A DNA stretch of 61,144 nucleotides from contig DLMH01000045.1 in NCBI GenBank assembly GCA_002478115.1, forward strand, positions 1-61,144. Reading direction: 5' to 3'. This document shows positions 1 to 9,814 of the stretch, piece after piece. The translations under genes were made by a program, and so were the position numbers. This DNA is from Candidatus Acidiferrum typicum (GTDB taxonomy: Bacteria > Acidobacteriota > Terriglobia > Acidiferrales > UBA7541). How positions within the stretch are numbered: position 1 is the first letter of the stretch; each line of letters opens with the position of its first letter. A model generated the notes under the pieces. It was not told where the DNA came from. It saw only the letters and a program-made list of their open reading frames with translations, and ran no database searches.

Positions 1-93
1 CAGCACCCGAAACGGGGTGACGTATCATGCCCCCCACCCGGTGCCGAAGGCACCGCTCTTCGAAAACGCGGCGCACACCAGCGATTCGCGCAA

Positions 94-1251
94 TCAACCC
101 TGTTCGCCATACTCGAGTTGAAGCTCCTGCAACCAGCGCTGAACCTCGGGGACCGCCCACGCCTGCTGGAACAGTTCGCGCAGGGCGTCCCACTCGCTCT
201 CGGTGAAGTCGATACCAACATCGCTCTGCCGAAGCCAAAGCGTGAACTTCGCTGGCCCCTTTTCCTTGGCCCGCGTCATGAGGAAATGCCTGCCGTTCCA
301 AGAACGCTTGGCCAACCATCCTTCGAGCATGGCGCGGAACTCGGCCAGGTTGGGATACCGGGCAATGAGAGAACTCACCCGGCGTACTGGGCCGAGGTCG
401 ATATGGACACCCAATTCCGGGCGTCCAATCCCTGTAAACGACAGCTCCAGCTCACCCGATTTCAATGGCTCGGGCAGGATGATTCGGTTGCGGAAATCAT
501 CCTCGTTGGGGCCTGCCGGTCGCACCGGCTGGCTGTCATGCCGCACCCAATGCCCTCGGGCGGCAAGGCCCCAAAGAGTCGCCCAATAGGGGGCAAGGAT
601 TTGGTCGAGTCTGGAACTCTCAACTCCTTCATCACGGATCGCGGTCAGGAAGCATCCGCCGACCGAGCCAGGGCTCTGCCATTTCTCGGACGGTTTCAGC
701 AGTTCCTTGCGAATCGCAATCTGCTTCAGAACTGCTTGGTGCCTCTGCTCGGCGTCATCATCGGAGAGCCGAACATCCGTGGAGTGGCCGCCGAGGTTTC
801 CGAAGTAATACCAGACGTGTTTCGAAGCCTGCTTCTTCCGGTTCTGATAAACGGCCCCGAAAGCATCGAGCAAAGTGAGATAAGTCTCCCTGCACGGAAT
901 CGCGGGCCAAAGCAGAGGGGGCTCCTGAGCTTCTTCCTCCGTGCCGAGCTGCACGTACTGCGCGAGGACATCCCATTCGGCAATGGCCAGGGTGTGCTGT
1001 GATTCCCACTTCTTGCGAATGTGGTAGAGCGATGCGGTTGGCGTGCTGAGCATTTCATGGCGCGCCGTCTCGCGGTCCATGCCGACAACGCGTTCCTCGA
1101 TAACGAGGAACGCGGCCTCACCCAATGACACGGAACGGCCCAATTGGTCGCTGAGGAGCTTCTGGTAACGTTCCAAGAGCTTGAGCCGGTCTTCGCTCAG
1201 GCGGATGGAAATGACCTCGTGCCGGGGCTGCTTCTTTAGGATTGACATCAT
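94..1251 (-). CDS. Hypothetical protein with ribbon-helix-helix-like N-terminus (element cargo)
   Basis: I do not recognise the family. The first ~60 residues (motif RHEVISIRLSEDRLKLLERY) look like a ribbon-helix-helix strand followed by amphipathic helices, as in DNA-binding antitoxin or repressor proteins. The remaining ~320 residues are soluble, Trp-rich and charged, with no signal peptide or membrane segment. The longest frame opens at a TTG (1260), but two in-frame ATG codons follow and 1251 is the more likely start. The gene is transcribed away from the small HTH gene and the integrase, and the divergent interval holds a promoter and an inverted repeat. That layout fits an autoregulated accessory gene of the integrated element. 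A role as element regulator or cargo is inference only. Confidence 0.5.
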   Translation of the reverse strand: MMSILKKQPRHEVISIRLSEDRLKLLERYQKLLSDQLGRSVSLGEAAFLVIEERVVGMDRETARHEMLSTPTASLYHIRKKWESQHTLAIAEWDVLAQYVQLGTEEEAQEPPLLWPAIPCRETYLTLLDAFGAVYQNRKKQASKHVWYYFGNLGGHSTDVRLSDDDAEQRHQAVLKQIAIRKELLKPSEKWQSPGSVGGCFLTAIRDEGVESSRLDQILAPYWATLWGLAARGHWVRHDSQPVRPAGPNEDDFRNRIILPEPLKSGELELSFTGIGRPELGVHIDLGPVRRVSSLIARYPNLAEFRAMLEGWLAKRSWNGRHFLMTRAKEKGPAKFTLWLRQSDVGIDFTESEWDALRELFQQAWAVPEVQRWLQELQLEYGEQG

Positions 1252-1253
1252 GG

Positions 1254-1282
1254 TTGACAAAGTACCTACACTATCGTACTAT
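1254..1282 (+). promoter_or_regulatory. Sigma70-like promoter with overlapping inverted-repeat operator candidate
   Basis: TTGACA at 1254-1259, a 17-nt spacer and TACTAT at 1277-1282 form a near-consensus promoter reading toward the HTH and integrase genes. The pair AGTAC (1261-1265) and GTACT (1276-1280) is an inverted repeat lying between and over the promoter boxes, so a bound protein could block polymerase. The opposite strand has a weaker match, TTGCAT-17-TACGAT (boxes at 1315-1320 and 1292-1297), for the divergent RHH-like gene. Promoter boxes are read directly; the operator role is inferred. Confidence 0.55.
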
Positions 1283-1416
1283 GTTTACGCAATCGTAGCT
1301 CGCTTGGCAGCGGAATGCAAGAAGAATCTTTTTTCACCGCTCCCCCGGAAGCCGAGGAGCTAATTCGACGAGGCAGTCGTCGATCTTCCCGACCCTATAG
1401 GAGTCACTAACGCGCA

Positions 1417-1662
1417 ATGGCGGTATCATCCCAAATCGAGACCTCGGTGCACATCGAACGGCACTACGCCGTTACGGAAATCGCCGAAATGTGGAGTCTA
1501 AGTGCCGACAAGGTTCGTGAGCTTTTCGAGAACGAGCCGGGGGTGCTTGTGATTGGAGAGCGAACTCCCCGCCATAAGAGGCGATACGTCACGCTACGCG
1601 TTCCTCAAACCGTGCTCGAAAGGGTCCATTCTCGCTTATCATCGAAGTCAGGCGTCCGGTAG
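1417..1662 (+). CDS. Small HTH DNA-binding protein (excisionase/AlpA-like)
   Basis: An 81-residue basic protein with a winged-helix or MerR-like helix-turn-helix core: a helix around YAVTEIAEMWSLSADKVREL, then a short strand pair ending in basic RHKRRYVTLRVP. Size, fold and position immediately upstream of a tyrosine integrase match recombination directionality factors or element-encoded regulators. A GGAG box lies about 12 nt before the ATG. The integrase starts 12 nt after its stop, so the two are probably cotranscribed from the promoter at 1254. It could control excision or integrase expression, but sequence alone does not decide between these. Confidence 0.6.
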   Translation: MAVSSQIETSVHIERHYAVTEIAEMWSLSADKVRELFENEPGVLVIGERTPRHKRRYVTLRVPQTVLERVHSRLSSKSGVR

Positions 1663-1674
1663 GAGCACAACGCA

Positions 1675-2979
1675 ATGCTTACGATCTATCGCCGTCACCG
1701 CAAAAGCTGCAAACAGCGCGCTAAGGGCAGAAAGTACCGCCATTGCCAGTGCCCCATTTGGGTTGATGGGACTCTCGGCGGAACGGAACTGCGTGAATCA
1801 CTCAAGGTCCGGGATTGGCAGCGAGCCCAAGAATTAGTCCGCGAATGGGAGATCGAGAATCGCCGCACGTCTCAACCGACAAGGAAATCTACACACGAAG
1901 CGTGGAAGGAATTCCTGGCGGACATTGAGGCCCGCAAACTCAACGACTCCACCGTAAGAAAATACAAACTATTGAAACGGCAAATGGAAGACTTTGCCCA
2001 ATTATGCGGCCTGCACGTTCTGGCGGACTTTGACTTGTCCAAGGTGAGTCAGTTTCGTTCCAAATGGAAGGACGGTCCTCGTTCGAGCGCGAAAAAACTC
2101 GAACGATTGAGAGCATTCTTTCGCTTCGCGCTGAAACGCAAGTGGGTACCTGAGAATCCTGCCCTCGATCTAAAGGCCCCGAAAATTACTCTCTGCCCCA
2201 CTCTCCCATTCAGCCGTGAAGAGGTGGTGCGAATTCTCGCAGCAGTTGACCAATACAAAGAAGAGATGCCGAGTCACGGGATCGAGAACGGACGGCGCAT
2301 TCGCGGTCTTGTTCTTTTACTTCGTTACAGCGGGATGCGAATTGGAGATGCGGTCAACTTCAGCACAGATAGGCTCGAAAGCAACCGTCTCTTCCTCTAC
2401 ACGCAGAAGACGGGTGTCCCAGTGAACACAATCCTTCCGGAATTTGTCGTATCGGCGCTGAAAGCAACGCCAAAAGTCACAGAGAAGTTTTTCTTCTGGA
2501 GCGGAAGGGGAAAGCTAGAAAGCATCGTGCGGAGCTGGCAAACTCGATTGCGCAAAGTCTTCAAACTTGCAAACGTTCCGAACGGACATGCGCACCGCTT
2601 CCGCGACACGTTCGCGGTCGAATTGCTTCTGGCCGGAGTGCCCATGGAACGAGTCTCGATTCTCCTGGGTCACCAAAGCGTGAGGATCACAGAGAAGCAT
2701 TACGCACCGTGGGTACGCTCGCGCCAGGAGCAACTGGAAGCGGATTTGGCTAGCGCCTGGAGCCGCGACCCGCTCGTTCTCTTGCATGGTGGGGTACACC
2801 AGAGGTACACGGAAAGCAGCGACTCAACAACTCGCTCATTTTCAATAGGAAAGAGTGGTGCCCGGGGTGGGAGTCGAACCCACATGAGGAAAAATCCCCG
2901 GAGGATTTTAAGTCCTCAGCGTCTGCCATTCCGCCACCCGGGCGCCGGCCATTCCAATCTAGCGAATACGAAGGGGTAG
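1675..2979 (+). CDS. Tyrosine recombinase/integrase reading through tRNA-Leu
   Basis: Site-specific recombinase that inserts and excises its host element. The core-binding domain spans about residues 70-165 and the catalytic domain about 175-350, with Arg222 (SGMRIGD), His307 and Arg310 (HRFR), His333 (LLGHQS) and nucleophile Tyr343 (KHYAPW). The Lys is probably in the beta-hairpin near 245. Related enzymes normally end soon after the Tyr helix (about residue 362 here). The remaining ~70 residues are atypical, and residues ~394-423 are encoded by the antisense strand of the tRNA-Leu gene. The start has a GGAG box (taggagcac) ahead of the ATG. The gene runs toward the tRNA 3' end, the usual arrangement at an attachment site, so the element extends left out of the window. 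Confidence 0.9.
   Translation: MLTIYRRHRKSCKQRAKGRKYRHCQCPIWVDGTLGGTELRESLKVRDWQRAQELVREWEIENRRTSQPTRKSTHEAWKEFLADIEARKLNDSTVRKYKLLKRQMEDFAQLCGLHVLADFDLSKVSQFRSKWKDGPRSSAKKLERLRAFFRFALKRKWVPENPALDLKAPKITLCPTLPFSREEVVRILAAVDQYKEEMPSHGIENGRRIRGLVLLLRYSGMRIGDAVNFSTDRLESNRLFLYTQKTGVPVNTILPEFVVSALKATPKVTEKFFFWSGRGKLESIVRSWQTRLRKVFKLANVPNGHAHRFRDTFAVELLLAGVPMERVSILLGHQSVRITEKHYAPWVRSRQEQLEADLASAWSRDPLVLLHGGVHQRYTESSDSTTRSFSIGKSGARGGSRTHMRKNPRRILSPQRLPFRHPGAGHSNLANTKG
2856..2943 (-). tRNA. tRNA-Leu (anticodon UAA), integration target
   Basis: An 88-nt type II tRNA on the minus strand. The acceptor stem GCCCGGG/CCCGGGC pairs fully, the encoded CCA is at 2856-2858 and the discriminator is A. The anticodon loop CTTAAAA sits on a GAGGA/TCCTC stem and gives UAA. 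A long variable arm and a T-arm with GTTCGACTC are present. Its 3' end faces the integrase gene, which overlaps it on the other strand. This suggests that the element recombines at the 3' portion of this tRNA and rebuilds an intact copy. Confidence 0.95.
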
Positions 2980-3236
2980 CGCAATACGAGCGAAGAGAGC
3001 GTGCCTCAGGGCTTGGCGGAAAAGACCAGCACCTGCATCCCGGGGTAGTGCCCTGATTTTGTGTTGCTGATGGCGGCGACCCTTCCACTGCAGGACACCT
3101 GAAAATAGCCGGGACGCCAGTCGCATAAGCCAGCCCAGCCTTTTTTGCTGTACAATTTGGGTGCTTTATCTGCGGGTGCTGCATCTAACCCTTGAACCCA
3201 CATTGCGGTCATCCCCTGATCCGCAAGGGAGACATC

Positions 3237-5291
3237 GTGAGCCAGCAAACCATCGATCAACTGTGCATCAACACGATCCGGACACTCTCCATTGATGCCG
3301 TGCAACAGGCCAATTCCGGCCATCCCGGCGCGCCCATGGGCCTGGCACCGGTCGTTTACTCGCTGTGGCAAAGTTTTTTGCACTACGACCCCACGGACCC
3401 GCTGTGGCCAAACCGCGACCGCTTCGTACTCTCCGCGGGGCATGCGTCGATGCTGCTTTACTCCACATTGCATTTGGCCGGAGTACGCGCGGTGAACGCC
3501 AAAGGTGAAGTCCAGAAAGAACTCTCGGTCTCGCTGGACGAAATCAAGCGCTTTCGCCAACTGGGCAGCAGGACGCCCGGCCATCCGGAATCGCACCTCA
3601 CCACGGGCGTGGAGACAACCACCGGGCCGCTGGGGCAGGGCGTGGGAAACAGCGTGGGCATGGCCATTGCCGGGAAATGGCTGGCGGCAAATTTCAACCG
3701 TCCGGGATTTGCGTTGTTCGATTACCGCGTGTACGCGGTGTGCGGCGACGGCGACATCATGGAAGGCGTGGCCGGAGAAGCGGCGTCGCTTGCGGGGCAC
3801 CTCAAGCTATCGAATCTTTGCTGGATCTACGATAACAATCGCGTGACGCTGGATGGCCCGGCAAGCTGGTCGTTCAGCGAAGACGTGATGACGCGGTTCG
3901 TCGGGTACGGCTGGAACGTCACGCGCGTTGCCGATGCGAATAGTTTGCTGGAGCTTTCGCGGGGATACGAAACGTTTTTGAAGACCACGGATCGCCCGAC
4001 GCTGCTCGTTGTGGACTCACACATCGGCTACGGCTCGCCGCACAAGCAGGATTCCTATGAAGCGCACGGAGAGCCGCTGGGCGAAGCGGAAATCAAGCTG
4101 GTGAAGCAGAATTACGGCTGGCCGGAAGACGCGAAGTTCTTCGTGCCCGACGGCGTGTACAAACATTTTCAGGAGCATCTCGGCGCACGCGGTGCGAATG
4201 CGCGCGGCAAGTGGGCGAAGCTTATCGCCGACTACGCCAAACAATTCCCCGATTTGGCCGGGCATCTTAACAAGATGCAGCGCCGCGAGCTGCCCGCCGG
4301 TTGGGACAAGAATCTGCCCGTATTTCCTCCGGACGTGAAAGGTATGGCCACGCGGGAAAGCTCCGGAAAGGTGCTGAACGTACTGGCGCAAAACATTCCC
4401 TGGCTGGTGGGCGGCTCCGCCGATTTGGCGAAATCGAACAAGACCAACCTGCTCTTTGAGGGCGCGGGCGAGTTTTTCCCGGACGAGTTCGCGGGGCGCA
4501 ACGTCCACTTCGGCGTGCGCGAGCACGGCATGGGCGCAGCGGTCAATGGCATGACGCTCAGCGGCTTGCGCGGCTTCGCGGCGACCTTTTTCAACTTCAG
4601 CGACTACATGCGCGCCAGCATGCGCCTCGCCGCGTTGATGGAGATTCCGGCGCTCTTCATCTTCACGCACGATTCCATCGGCGTGGGCGAAGACGGACCG
4701 ACGCACCAACCGATCGAGCAACTGGCTTCTTTGCGCGCCATGCCGAATATGCTGGTACTGCGCCCGGGCGACGCGAACGAGGTGACGGAGGCGTACAAAG
4801 CCGCCCTCCAGCACACGCACGGGCCATCAACGCTGGTGTTCAGCCGCCAGGCCATGCCCACGCTGGACCGCACAAAATATGCGCCTGCTTCCGGCGTGGC
4901 GAAAGGAGGCTATGTTCTCGCAGATGCGGATGGCGGGAAACCGGAGGTCATCCTGATTGGCACCGGCACGGAATTGCAGTGGTGCGTGGGCGCGTACGAG
5001 AAATTGCAGGCCGAGGGCATCAAGGCTCGCGTGGTGAGCCTGCCGTCCTGGGAACTCTTCGAGAAGCAGGATGCCGCCTACAAGGAAAGCGTACTGCCGT
5101 CGAGCGTGACCGCGCGTGTCTCCATCGAAATGGCCTCGGTGTTTGGCTGGGACCGCTACACCGGGCCCAAGGGCAAAATCATCGGCATGCGCAGCTTTGG
5201 GGCGTCCGCTCCACTGAAGGACCTGCTGAAGCTCTTTGGCTTTGATGTAGATACGGTTGTGGCGGCGGCGAAACAGCTCCTGGGCAAGTGA
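3237..5291 (+). CDS. tkt: Transketolase
   Basis: Thiamine-diphosphate enzyme of the non-oxidative pentose phosphate pathway that moves two-carbon ketol units between sugar phosphates. The N-terminal ThDP domain has SGHPGAPMG and the GDG signature CGDGDIMEG, with NN about 30 residues on. The Pyr domain carries the catalytic region around [12 protein letters not shown] and [19 protein letters not shown]. The C-terminal domain follows to residue ~684, a normal length. The frame opens at 3192, but GTG at 3237 has a GGGAG box 5-9 nt upstream and begins at the conserved N-terminus, so it is preferred. First gene of the sugar-phosphate cluster. A TACAAT box at 3151 is a possible -10, without a good -35. 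Confidence 0.96.
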   Translation: MSQQTIDQLCINTIRTLSIDAVQQANSGHPGAPMGLAPVVYSLWQSFLHYDPTDPLWPNRDRFVLSAGHASMLLYSTLHLAGVRAVNAKGEVQKELSVSLDEIKRFRQLGSRTPGHPESHLTTGVETTTGPLGQGVGNSVGMAIAGKWLAANFNRPGFALFDYRVYAVCGDGDIMEGVAGEAASLAGHLKLSNLCWIYDNNRVTLDGPASWSFSEDVMTRFVGYGWNVTRVADANSLLELSRGYETFLKTTDRPTLLVVDSHIGYGSPHKQDSYEAHGEPLGEAEIKLVKQNYGWPEDAKFFVPDGVYKHFQEHLGARGANARGKWAKLIADYAKQFPDLAGHLNKMQRRELPAGWDKNLPVFPPDVKGMATRESSGKVLNVLAQNIPWLVGGSADLAKSNKTNLLFEGAGEFFPDEFAGRNVHFGVREHGMGAAVNGMTLSGLRGFAATFFNFSDYMRASMRLAALMEIPALFIFTHDSIGVGEDGPTHQPIEQLASLRAMPNMLVLRPGDANEVTEAYKAALQHTHGPSTLVFSRQAMPTLDRTKYAPASGVAKGGYVLADADGGKPEVILIGTGTELQWCVGAYEKLQAEGIKARVVSLPSWELFEKQDAAYKESVLPSSVTARVSIEMASVFGWDRYTGPKGKIIGMRSFGASAPLKDLLKLFGFDVDTVVAAAKQLLGK

Positions 5292-5298
5292 GGCAACC

Positions 5299-5754
5299 AT
5301 GAAACTGGTCGTGGGATCGGATCACGCGGGCTTTCAACTGAAGAACGAGATGGCCAGCCTGCTGAAGTCGCTCGGCCACGATGTGCTCGATGTTGGCGCG
5401 TATGACGAACGACCTTCCGATTACCCGGACTTTGCCGAGGCCGTGGGCCGCGCGGTGCTCGATGGACGTGCCGAGCGCGGCGTCCTGATCTGTGGCAGCG
5501 GCGTGGGCGCCAGCGTCGCCGCGAACAAACTCGTGGGCATCCGCGCGGGAATGTGCCACGACACCTATTCGGCGCATCAAGGTGTAGAGCACGACAATAT
5601 CAATGTCCTGGTGCTGGGTTCGCGCGTGGTGGGCGTCAAGCTGGCGGAAGACCTGGTGAAGGCCTTCCTGGGCGCGCAGTTCACCCGGGAGGAGCGCCAC
5701 ATGCGGCGCCTCGCGAAGGTTAAAGCGTTGGAAGATAAGATGTTAAAAATTTGA
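5299..5754 (+). CDS. rpiB: Ribose-5-phosphate isomerase B (RpiB/LacAB family)
   Basis: Interconverts ribose-5-phosphate and ribulose-5-phosphate, linking the oxidative and non-oxidative branches. It has the family motifs GSDHAGF at the N-terminus, [13 protein letters not shown] containing the catalytic Cys, and [15 protein letters not shown]. The 151-residue length is typical. The longer frame from 5257 overlaps tkt; ATG 5299 starts exactly at the conserved [11 protein letters not shown], 7 nt after the tkt stop, so the genes are probably translationally linked. A galactose-6-phosphate isomerase role (LacAB) is possible in the family but unlikely in this pentose phosphate context. Confidence 0.93.
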   Translation: MKLVVGSDHAGFQLKNEMASLLKSLGHDVLDVGAYDERPSDYPDFAEAVGRAVLDGRAERGVLICGSGVGASVAANKLVGIRAGMCHDTYSAHQGVEHDNINVLVLGSRVVGVKLAEDLVKAFLGAQFTREERHMRRLAKVKALEDKMLKI

Positions 5755-5827
5755 AATCCAGCGCGTGCCGCGCCCTCTGCCCGTCGTACAATTTAAGTTT
5801 GCGGCCCTCGAACAAAGGAGAAGCGTC

Positions 5828-6994
5828 ATGACCACCTCAGCAACCATTCCTGATGTCGGAGGCAAGTCCGGTACCAACCCCCTGAAGGGTTTGTTGGACT
5901 TCGGGCAATCGCCCTGGATGGACTACATCCGCCGCGACCTGCTCACCAGCGGCGAGCTGAAGAAGATGATTGAGAACGACGGGCTGCGGGGCATGACCTC
6001 AAACCCCGCCATTTTTGAGAAGTCCGTCACCGGAAGCACTCTCTACTCCGACATCATCAATGCGCCGGACGCCAAATTTCTTGATGCCAAGGGTCTCTAC
6101 GAAAAAATCGCCATTCGCGACGTCCAGGATGCCTGCGACATTTTCAAGCCCGTCTATCAGCAATCCAAGCGCCGCGACGGCTACGTCAGCCTGGAAGTTT
6201 CTCCCTATCTTGCGAATGACACCAAGGGCACGCTGGAAGAGGCGCGGCGGCTGTGGAAAGCGGTGGGCCGCGAAAACCTGATGATTAAGGTGCCGGCCAC
6301 GCCCGAAGGCATCCCGGCTATCCGCCAACTCCTTGAAGAGGGGCTGAACATCAATATCACGCTGCTGTTTGCGCAGTCAGTGTATGAAAAAGTTGCGGAA
6401 GCGTTTATCGCCGCACTCGAAGCGCGCGCCGCCAAGGGGCTGGACGTTAGCCACATCGCCAGCGTGGCGAGCTTCTTCGTCAGCCGCATTGATACGCTGG
6501 TGGATTCCAAAGTGGACGAATTGGCAAAGACGGCCGGCGGCGCGGCGAAGGCTCTGCTGGAAAGCGTGCGCGGAAAGATCGCCATCGCCAATGCCAAGCT
6601 CACCTATAAGAAGTATCAAGAGCTTTTTGGCGGGCCGCGCTGGAAGGCTCTGGCAGGCAAGGGCGCGCAGACGCAGCGGTTGCTGTGGGCCAGCACGAGC
6701 ACGAAGAACCCGAAATACCGCGACGTCATTTACGTGGAAGAGCTCATCGGCGCGGATACCGTGGACACCATTCCACCCGCCACTTTTGACGCCTTTCGCG
6801 AACACGGAAAATTGCGCAAAAGCCTCACCGAAGATGTCGCCGGCGCCGCAAAAACCATGGACAACCTGGGCCAGGCCGGCATTTCCATGAAGGAAGTTAC
6901 GGACAAATTGCTTGTCGACGGTGTGAAGCTTTTCGCGGATGCGTTCAAGCAATTGCTGGACGCCACGGGAAAAAGCGCAGGGGTGCGCGCGTGA
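5828..6994 (+). CDS. tal: Transaldolase
   Basis: Transfers a three-carbon dihydroxyacetone unit between sugar phosphates. It belongs to the longer bacterial TAL type seen in tal-pgi fusions: GQSPWMDYIRRDLLTSGELKKMI near the start, GMTSNPAIFEKSV, the Schiff-base Lys in LMIKVPATPEGIPAI, and VASFFVSRIDTLVD. The protein is 388 residues. ATG 5828 has an AGGAG box 6 nt ahead; the frame upstream of it is non-conserved. The stop overlaps the pgi start (GTGA), so the pair is translationally coupled. Upstream, GTACAATTT around 5786 matches a string upstream of tkt, which hints at a shared promoter element. Confidence 0.94.
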   Translation: MTTSATIPDVGGKSGTNPLKGLLDFGQSPWMDYIRRDLLTSGELKKMIENDGLRGMTSNPAIFEKSVTGSTLYSDIINAPDAKFLDAKGLYEKIAIRDVQDACDIFKPVYQQSKRRDGYVSLEVSPYLANDTKGTLEEARRLWKAVGRENLMIKVPATPEGIPAIRQLLEEGLNINITLLFAQSVYEKVAEAFIAALEARAAKGLDVSHIASVASFFVSRIDTLVDSKVDELAKTAGGAAKALLESVRGKIAIANAKLTYKKYQELFGGPRWKALAGKGAQTQRLLWASTSTKNPKYRDVIYVEELIGADTVDTIPPATFDAFREHGKLRKSLTEDVAGAAKTMDNLGQAGISMKEVTDKLLVDGVKLFADAFKQLLDATGKSAGVRA

Positions 6995-8706
6995 GCCTGA
7001 ACAAACTTACCTACAAACTGCCGCCAGCCCTGTCCGCAGCAGTTGACGCTTCGTTTGCGGACTGGAAAAACAACAACAAGGTCGCGCGCCTCTGGAAGAA
7101 GGACGCTTCGCTCTGGAGCGGCACAGATGAGAGCAACTGGCTCGGCTGGCTAAACATCACGCAAGAGCAAATCGCGAATCTCGCTACCTTCCGGAAGCTG
7201 GCGCAGGAAGTAAAGAAGGCCAAGTTCCGCCAAGTGCTGCTGCTGGGCATGGGCGGCTCCAGCCTGTGTCCCGAAGTGCTGCGCCTGACCTTCGGGAAAA
7301 TCCCCGGCTTCCCGGAATTGCATGTTCTGGATTCCACCGACCCCGGCCAGATCAAAGCGCTGGAGAGGAAGCTGGATCTGCGCAAAACGCTGTGCATCGT
7401 ATCCAGCAAATCCGGCAGCACGCTGGAGCCTAACATTTTCAAGCAATACTTTTTTGAACGAATTAAGGCCAAGGTCGGTCCCGATAAAGTGGGCAGCCAC
7501 TTCATCGCCGTCACCGATCCCGGCTCGAAGATGCAACAGGTCGCCGAGGCGGATCATTTCCGGCACATTTTCGCGGGCGTTCCCAGCATCGGGGGGCGCT
7601 ACTCCGCACTCTCGAATTTCGGCATTGTACCTGGCGCCAGCATGGGCATGGACCTCGCCAAATTCCTGAAATCTACGCAAGAGATGGTGAAAGCATGCGG
7701 TCCGGGGACCGCTGCGGACGTGAACCCCGGCGTGGTGCTCGGAATGATCCTGGGCGTGGCGGCAAATCACGGCCGCGACAAACTCACCATTCTGACCTCC
7801 CCGGGAATCTTCGATCTTGGCGCCTGGCTGGAACAATTGATCGCCGAATCCACCGGAAAAATCGGCAAGGGCATCATCCCCGTGGACCGCGAGAAACTCG
7901 TCAAGCCCGCGGCCTACGGCAACGACCGCGTCTTCGCCTATCTGCGCCTCAGCAACGAAACCAACAAGGCGCAAGAAGCGGCGGTGAACGCGCTCGAGAG
8001 AGCCGGCCACCCCGTCTTGCGCATTGTGTTGGCGAACAAGTACGACCTGGGGCAGGAATTCTTCCGCTGGGAAATCGCCACGGCGGTGGCGGGCTCGATC
8101 CTCGGCATCAACCCGTTCAATCAGCCCGACGTGGAAGCCAGCAAAATCGAAACACGCAAGCTGACCGAGGAATACGAAGCCAACGGAAAGTTGCCTGCGG
8201 AAGCGCCGTTCTTTGAATCCGGCGGTATCAAACTGTTTGCGGACGAAAAGAACACGGCCGCGCTTAAAAATGGCGGGAAACTCACGGACGTTTTGCGGGC
8301 GCATTTGTCGCGCATCGGGCCGGACGACTATTTTGCCGTGCTCGGCTACATCACCATGAACCCGGAGAATGAGCGCGCGCTGCAGGGCATTCGCCACCAC
8401 GTGCGGGACGCCAAGAAAGTGGCCACCTGCCTCGGCTTTGGCCCGCGTTTCCTGCACTCCACGGGACAAGCCTACAAGGGCGGCCCGAATAGCGGCGTGT
8501 TCCTCCAGATTACCTGCGACGATGCCGCCGACCTTCCGGTGCCCGGGCAAAAGTACACGTTTGGTGTGGTCAAGGCAGCGCAAGCCCGCGGCGATTTCGC
8601 GGTGCTGGCGGAACGCGGCCGGCGCGCCCTGCGTGTGCACCTGGGCAAGAATGTGAAGGGCGATCTCGCCAAGCTCGCGAAAGCCGTGCAGCAAGCGCTA
8701 TCCTGA
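6991..8706 (+). CDS. pgi: Glucose-6-phosphate isomerase
   Basis: Interconverts glucose-6-phosphate and fructose-6-phosphate. Two SIS sugar-isomerase modules are visible: the phosphate-binding motif [12 protein letters not shown] and the preceding [17 protein letters not shown] in the first, and [23 protein letters not shown] near the C-terminus. At 571 residues it resembles the pgi half of fused transaldolase/isomerase proteins rather than classical E. coli Pgi. It starts at GTG 6991, sharing four bases with the end of tal. It needs no separate ribosome site if ribosomes re-initiate. The C-terminal part may instead reflect weaker substrate specificity, but context favours G6P. Confidence 0.92.
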   Translation: MSLNKLTYKLPPALSAAVDASFADWKNNNKVARLWKKDASLWSGTDESNWLGWLNITQEQIANLATFRKLAQEVKKAKFRQVLLLGMGGSSLCPEVLRLTFGKIPGFPELHVLDSTDPGQIKALERKLDLRKTLCIVSSKSGSTLEPNIFKQYFFERIKAKVGPDKVGSHFIAVTDPGSKMQQVAEADHFRHIFAGVPSIGGRYSALSNFGIVPGASMGMDLAKFLKSTQEMVKACGPGTAADVNPGVVLGMILGVAANHGRDKLTILTSPGIFDLGAWLEQLIAESTGKIGKGIIPVDREKLVKPAAYGNDRVFAYLRLSNETNKAQEAAVNALERAGHPVLRIVLANKYDLGQEFFRWEIATAVAGSILGINPFNQPDVEASKIETRKLTEEYEANGKLPAEAPFFESGGIKLFADEKNTAALKNGGKLTDVLRAHLSRIGPDDYFAVLGYITMNPENERALQGIRHHVRDAKKVATCLGFGPRFLHSTGQAYKGGPNSGVFLQITCDDAADLPVPGQKYTFGVVKAAQARGDFAVLAERGRRALRVHLGKNVKGDLAKLAKAVQQALS

Positions 8707-8749
8707 TTCACCGGCCCGTCAGACAATATCCTCGCGGAGGACGCTCACG

Positions 8750-9769
8750 ATGCAACTCGGAATGATCGGACTGGGAAGAATGGGCGCCAACATGGTGCGC
8801 CGCTTGATCAAGGGCGGACAACAGTGCGTCGCGTATGATCGCAGCGCCGATTCCGTGAAGCAGCTTTCCGGCGAGGGCGCCACGGGCGCCGCTTCCCTCG
8901 AGGAGTTTGTGGCCAAGCTGCAAAAGCCCCGCGCCATCTGGTTGATGGTTCCGGCCGCGGTCGTGGATGCCACGATTGCCGACCTGCTTCCCAAACTGAG
9001 CAAGGACGACATCCTGATTGACGGCGGAAACTCCTATTACATTGACGACATTCGCCGCGCCAGGGAACTTTCCGCCAAGGGCATTCACTATGTGGATGTG
9101 GGCACCAGCGGCGGCGTCTGGGGACTGGAGCGCGGCTATTGCCAGATGATTGGCGGCGAAACCGACGTGGTGAAGCATCTCGATCCCATTTTCAAGACGC
9201 TGGCGCCCGGCCGCGGGCAGATTGATCGCACGCCCGGCCGCGAAAGAGCATCGGGCACGGCGGAAGAGGGTTATCTCCACTGCGGTCCCTCCGGCGCGGG
9301 TCACTTCGTGAAGATGGTGCACAACGGCATCGAATACGGTCTGATGGCCGCCTACGCGGAAGGCCTGAACATTCTGAAGCATGCTAACGCCGGAAAATCC
9401 CATCGCGAAGCCGATGCGGAAACCACCCCGCTGCGCCATCCGGAACATTATCAGTATGATTTCAACCTTGCGGACATCACCGAAGTGTGGCGGCGCGGCA
9501 GCGTTGTGGCCTCCTGGTTGCTCGACCTGACGGCCATTTCCCTGCTCGATCAGCCCACGTTGGAGCGCTTCTCCGGCCGTGTCTCCGATTCCGGCGAAGG
9601 CCGCTGGACGGTTCTTGCGGCGATCGAATCGACGGCGCCGGCGCCAGTGCTGACGGCGTCGCTGTACCAGCGCTTTACTTCGCGCGGCGAGGACGATTTC
9701 GCCGCAAAAGTACTCTCCGCCATGAGGTTCCAGTTCGGTGGACACGTCGAAAAGAAATCCGGGCACTGA
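8750..9769 (+). CDS. gnd: 6-phosphogluconate dehydrogenase (decarboxylating), short GndA type
   Basis: Oxidatively decarboxylates 6-phosphogluconate to ribulose-5-phosphate. The Rossmann motif GLGRMGANM opens the protein. The [21 protein letters not shown] substrate loop and the catalytic [10 protein letters not shown] follow, and the protein ends at 339 residues. This length marks the short bacterial class, which is often NAD-preferring, rather than the ~470-residue NADP class. Cofactor preference is therefore inferred, not read. A GGAGG box lies 8 nt upstream of the ATG. It sits between pgi and zwf, completing the oxidative branch. Confidence 0.93.
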   Translation: MQLGMIGLGRMGANMVRRLIKGGQQCVAYDRSADSVKQLSGEGATGAASLEEFVAKLQKPRAIWLMVPAAVVDATIADLLPKLSKDDILIDGGNSYYIDDIRRARELSAKGIHYVDVGTSGGVWGLERGYCQMIGGETDVVKHLDPIFKTLAPGRGQIDRTPGRERASGTAEEGYLHCGPSGAGHFVKMVHNGIEYGLMAAYAEGLNILKHANAGKSHREADAETTPLRHPEHYQYDFNLADITEVWRRGSVVASWLLDLTAISLLDQPTLERFSGRVSDSGEGRWTVLAAIESTAPAPVLTASLYQRFTSRGEDDFAAKVLSAMRFQFGGHVEKKSGH

Positions 9770-9814
9770 GCGGCGCGGCTGAAGGCCGCGGGCCTGCAGA
9801 CAGGAAAACCATCG

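Noticed and set aside
40..54. Hairpin GGTGCC-GAA-GGCACC as a terminator of the first gene
   Set aside because: A perfect stem, but no T-tract follows on either strand.
7150..8694. Minus-strand open frame of 514 codons over pgi
   Set aside because: Shadow of pgi; His/Arg/Val-rich with no domain.
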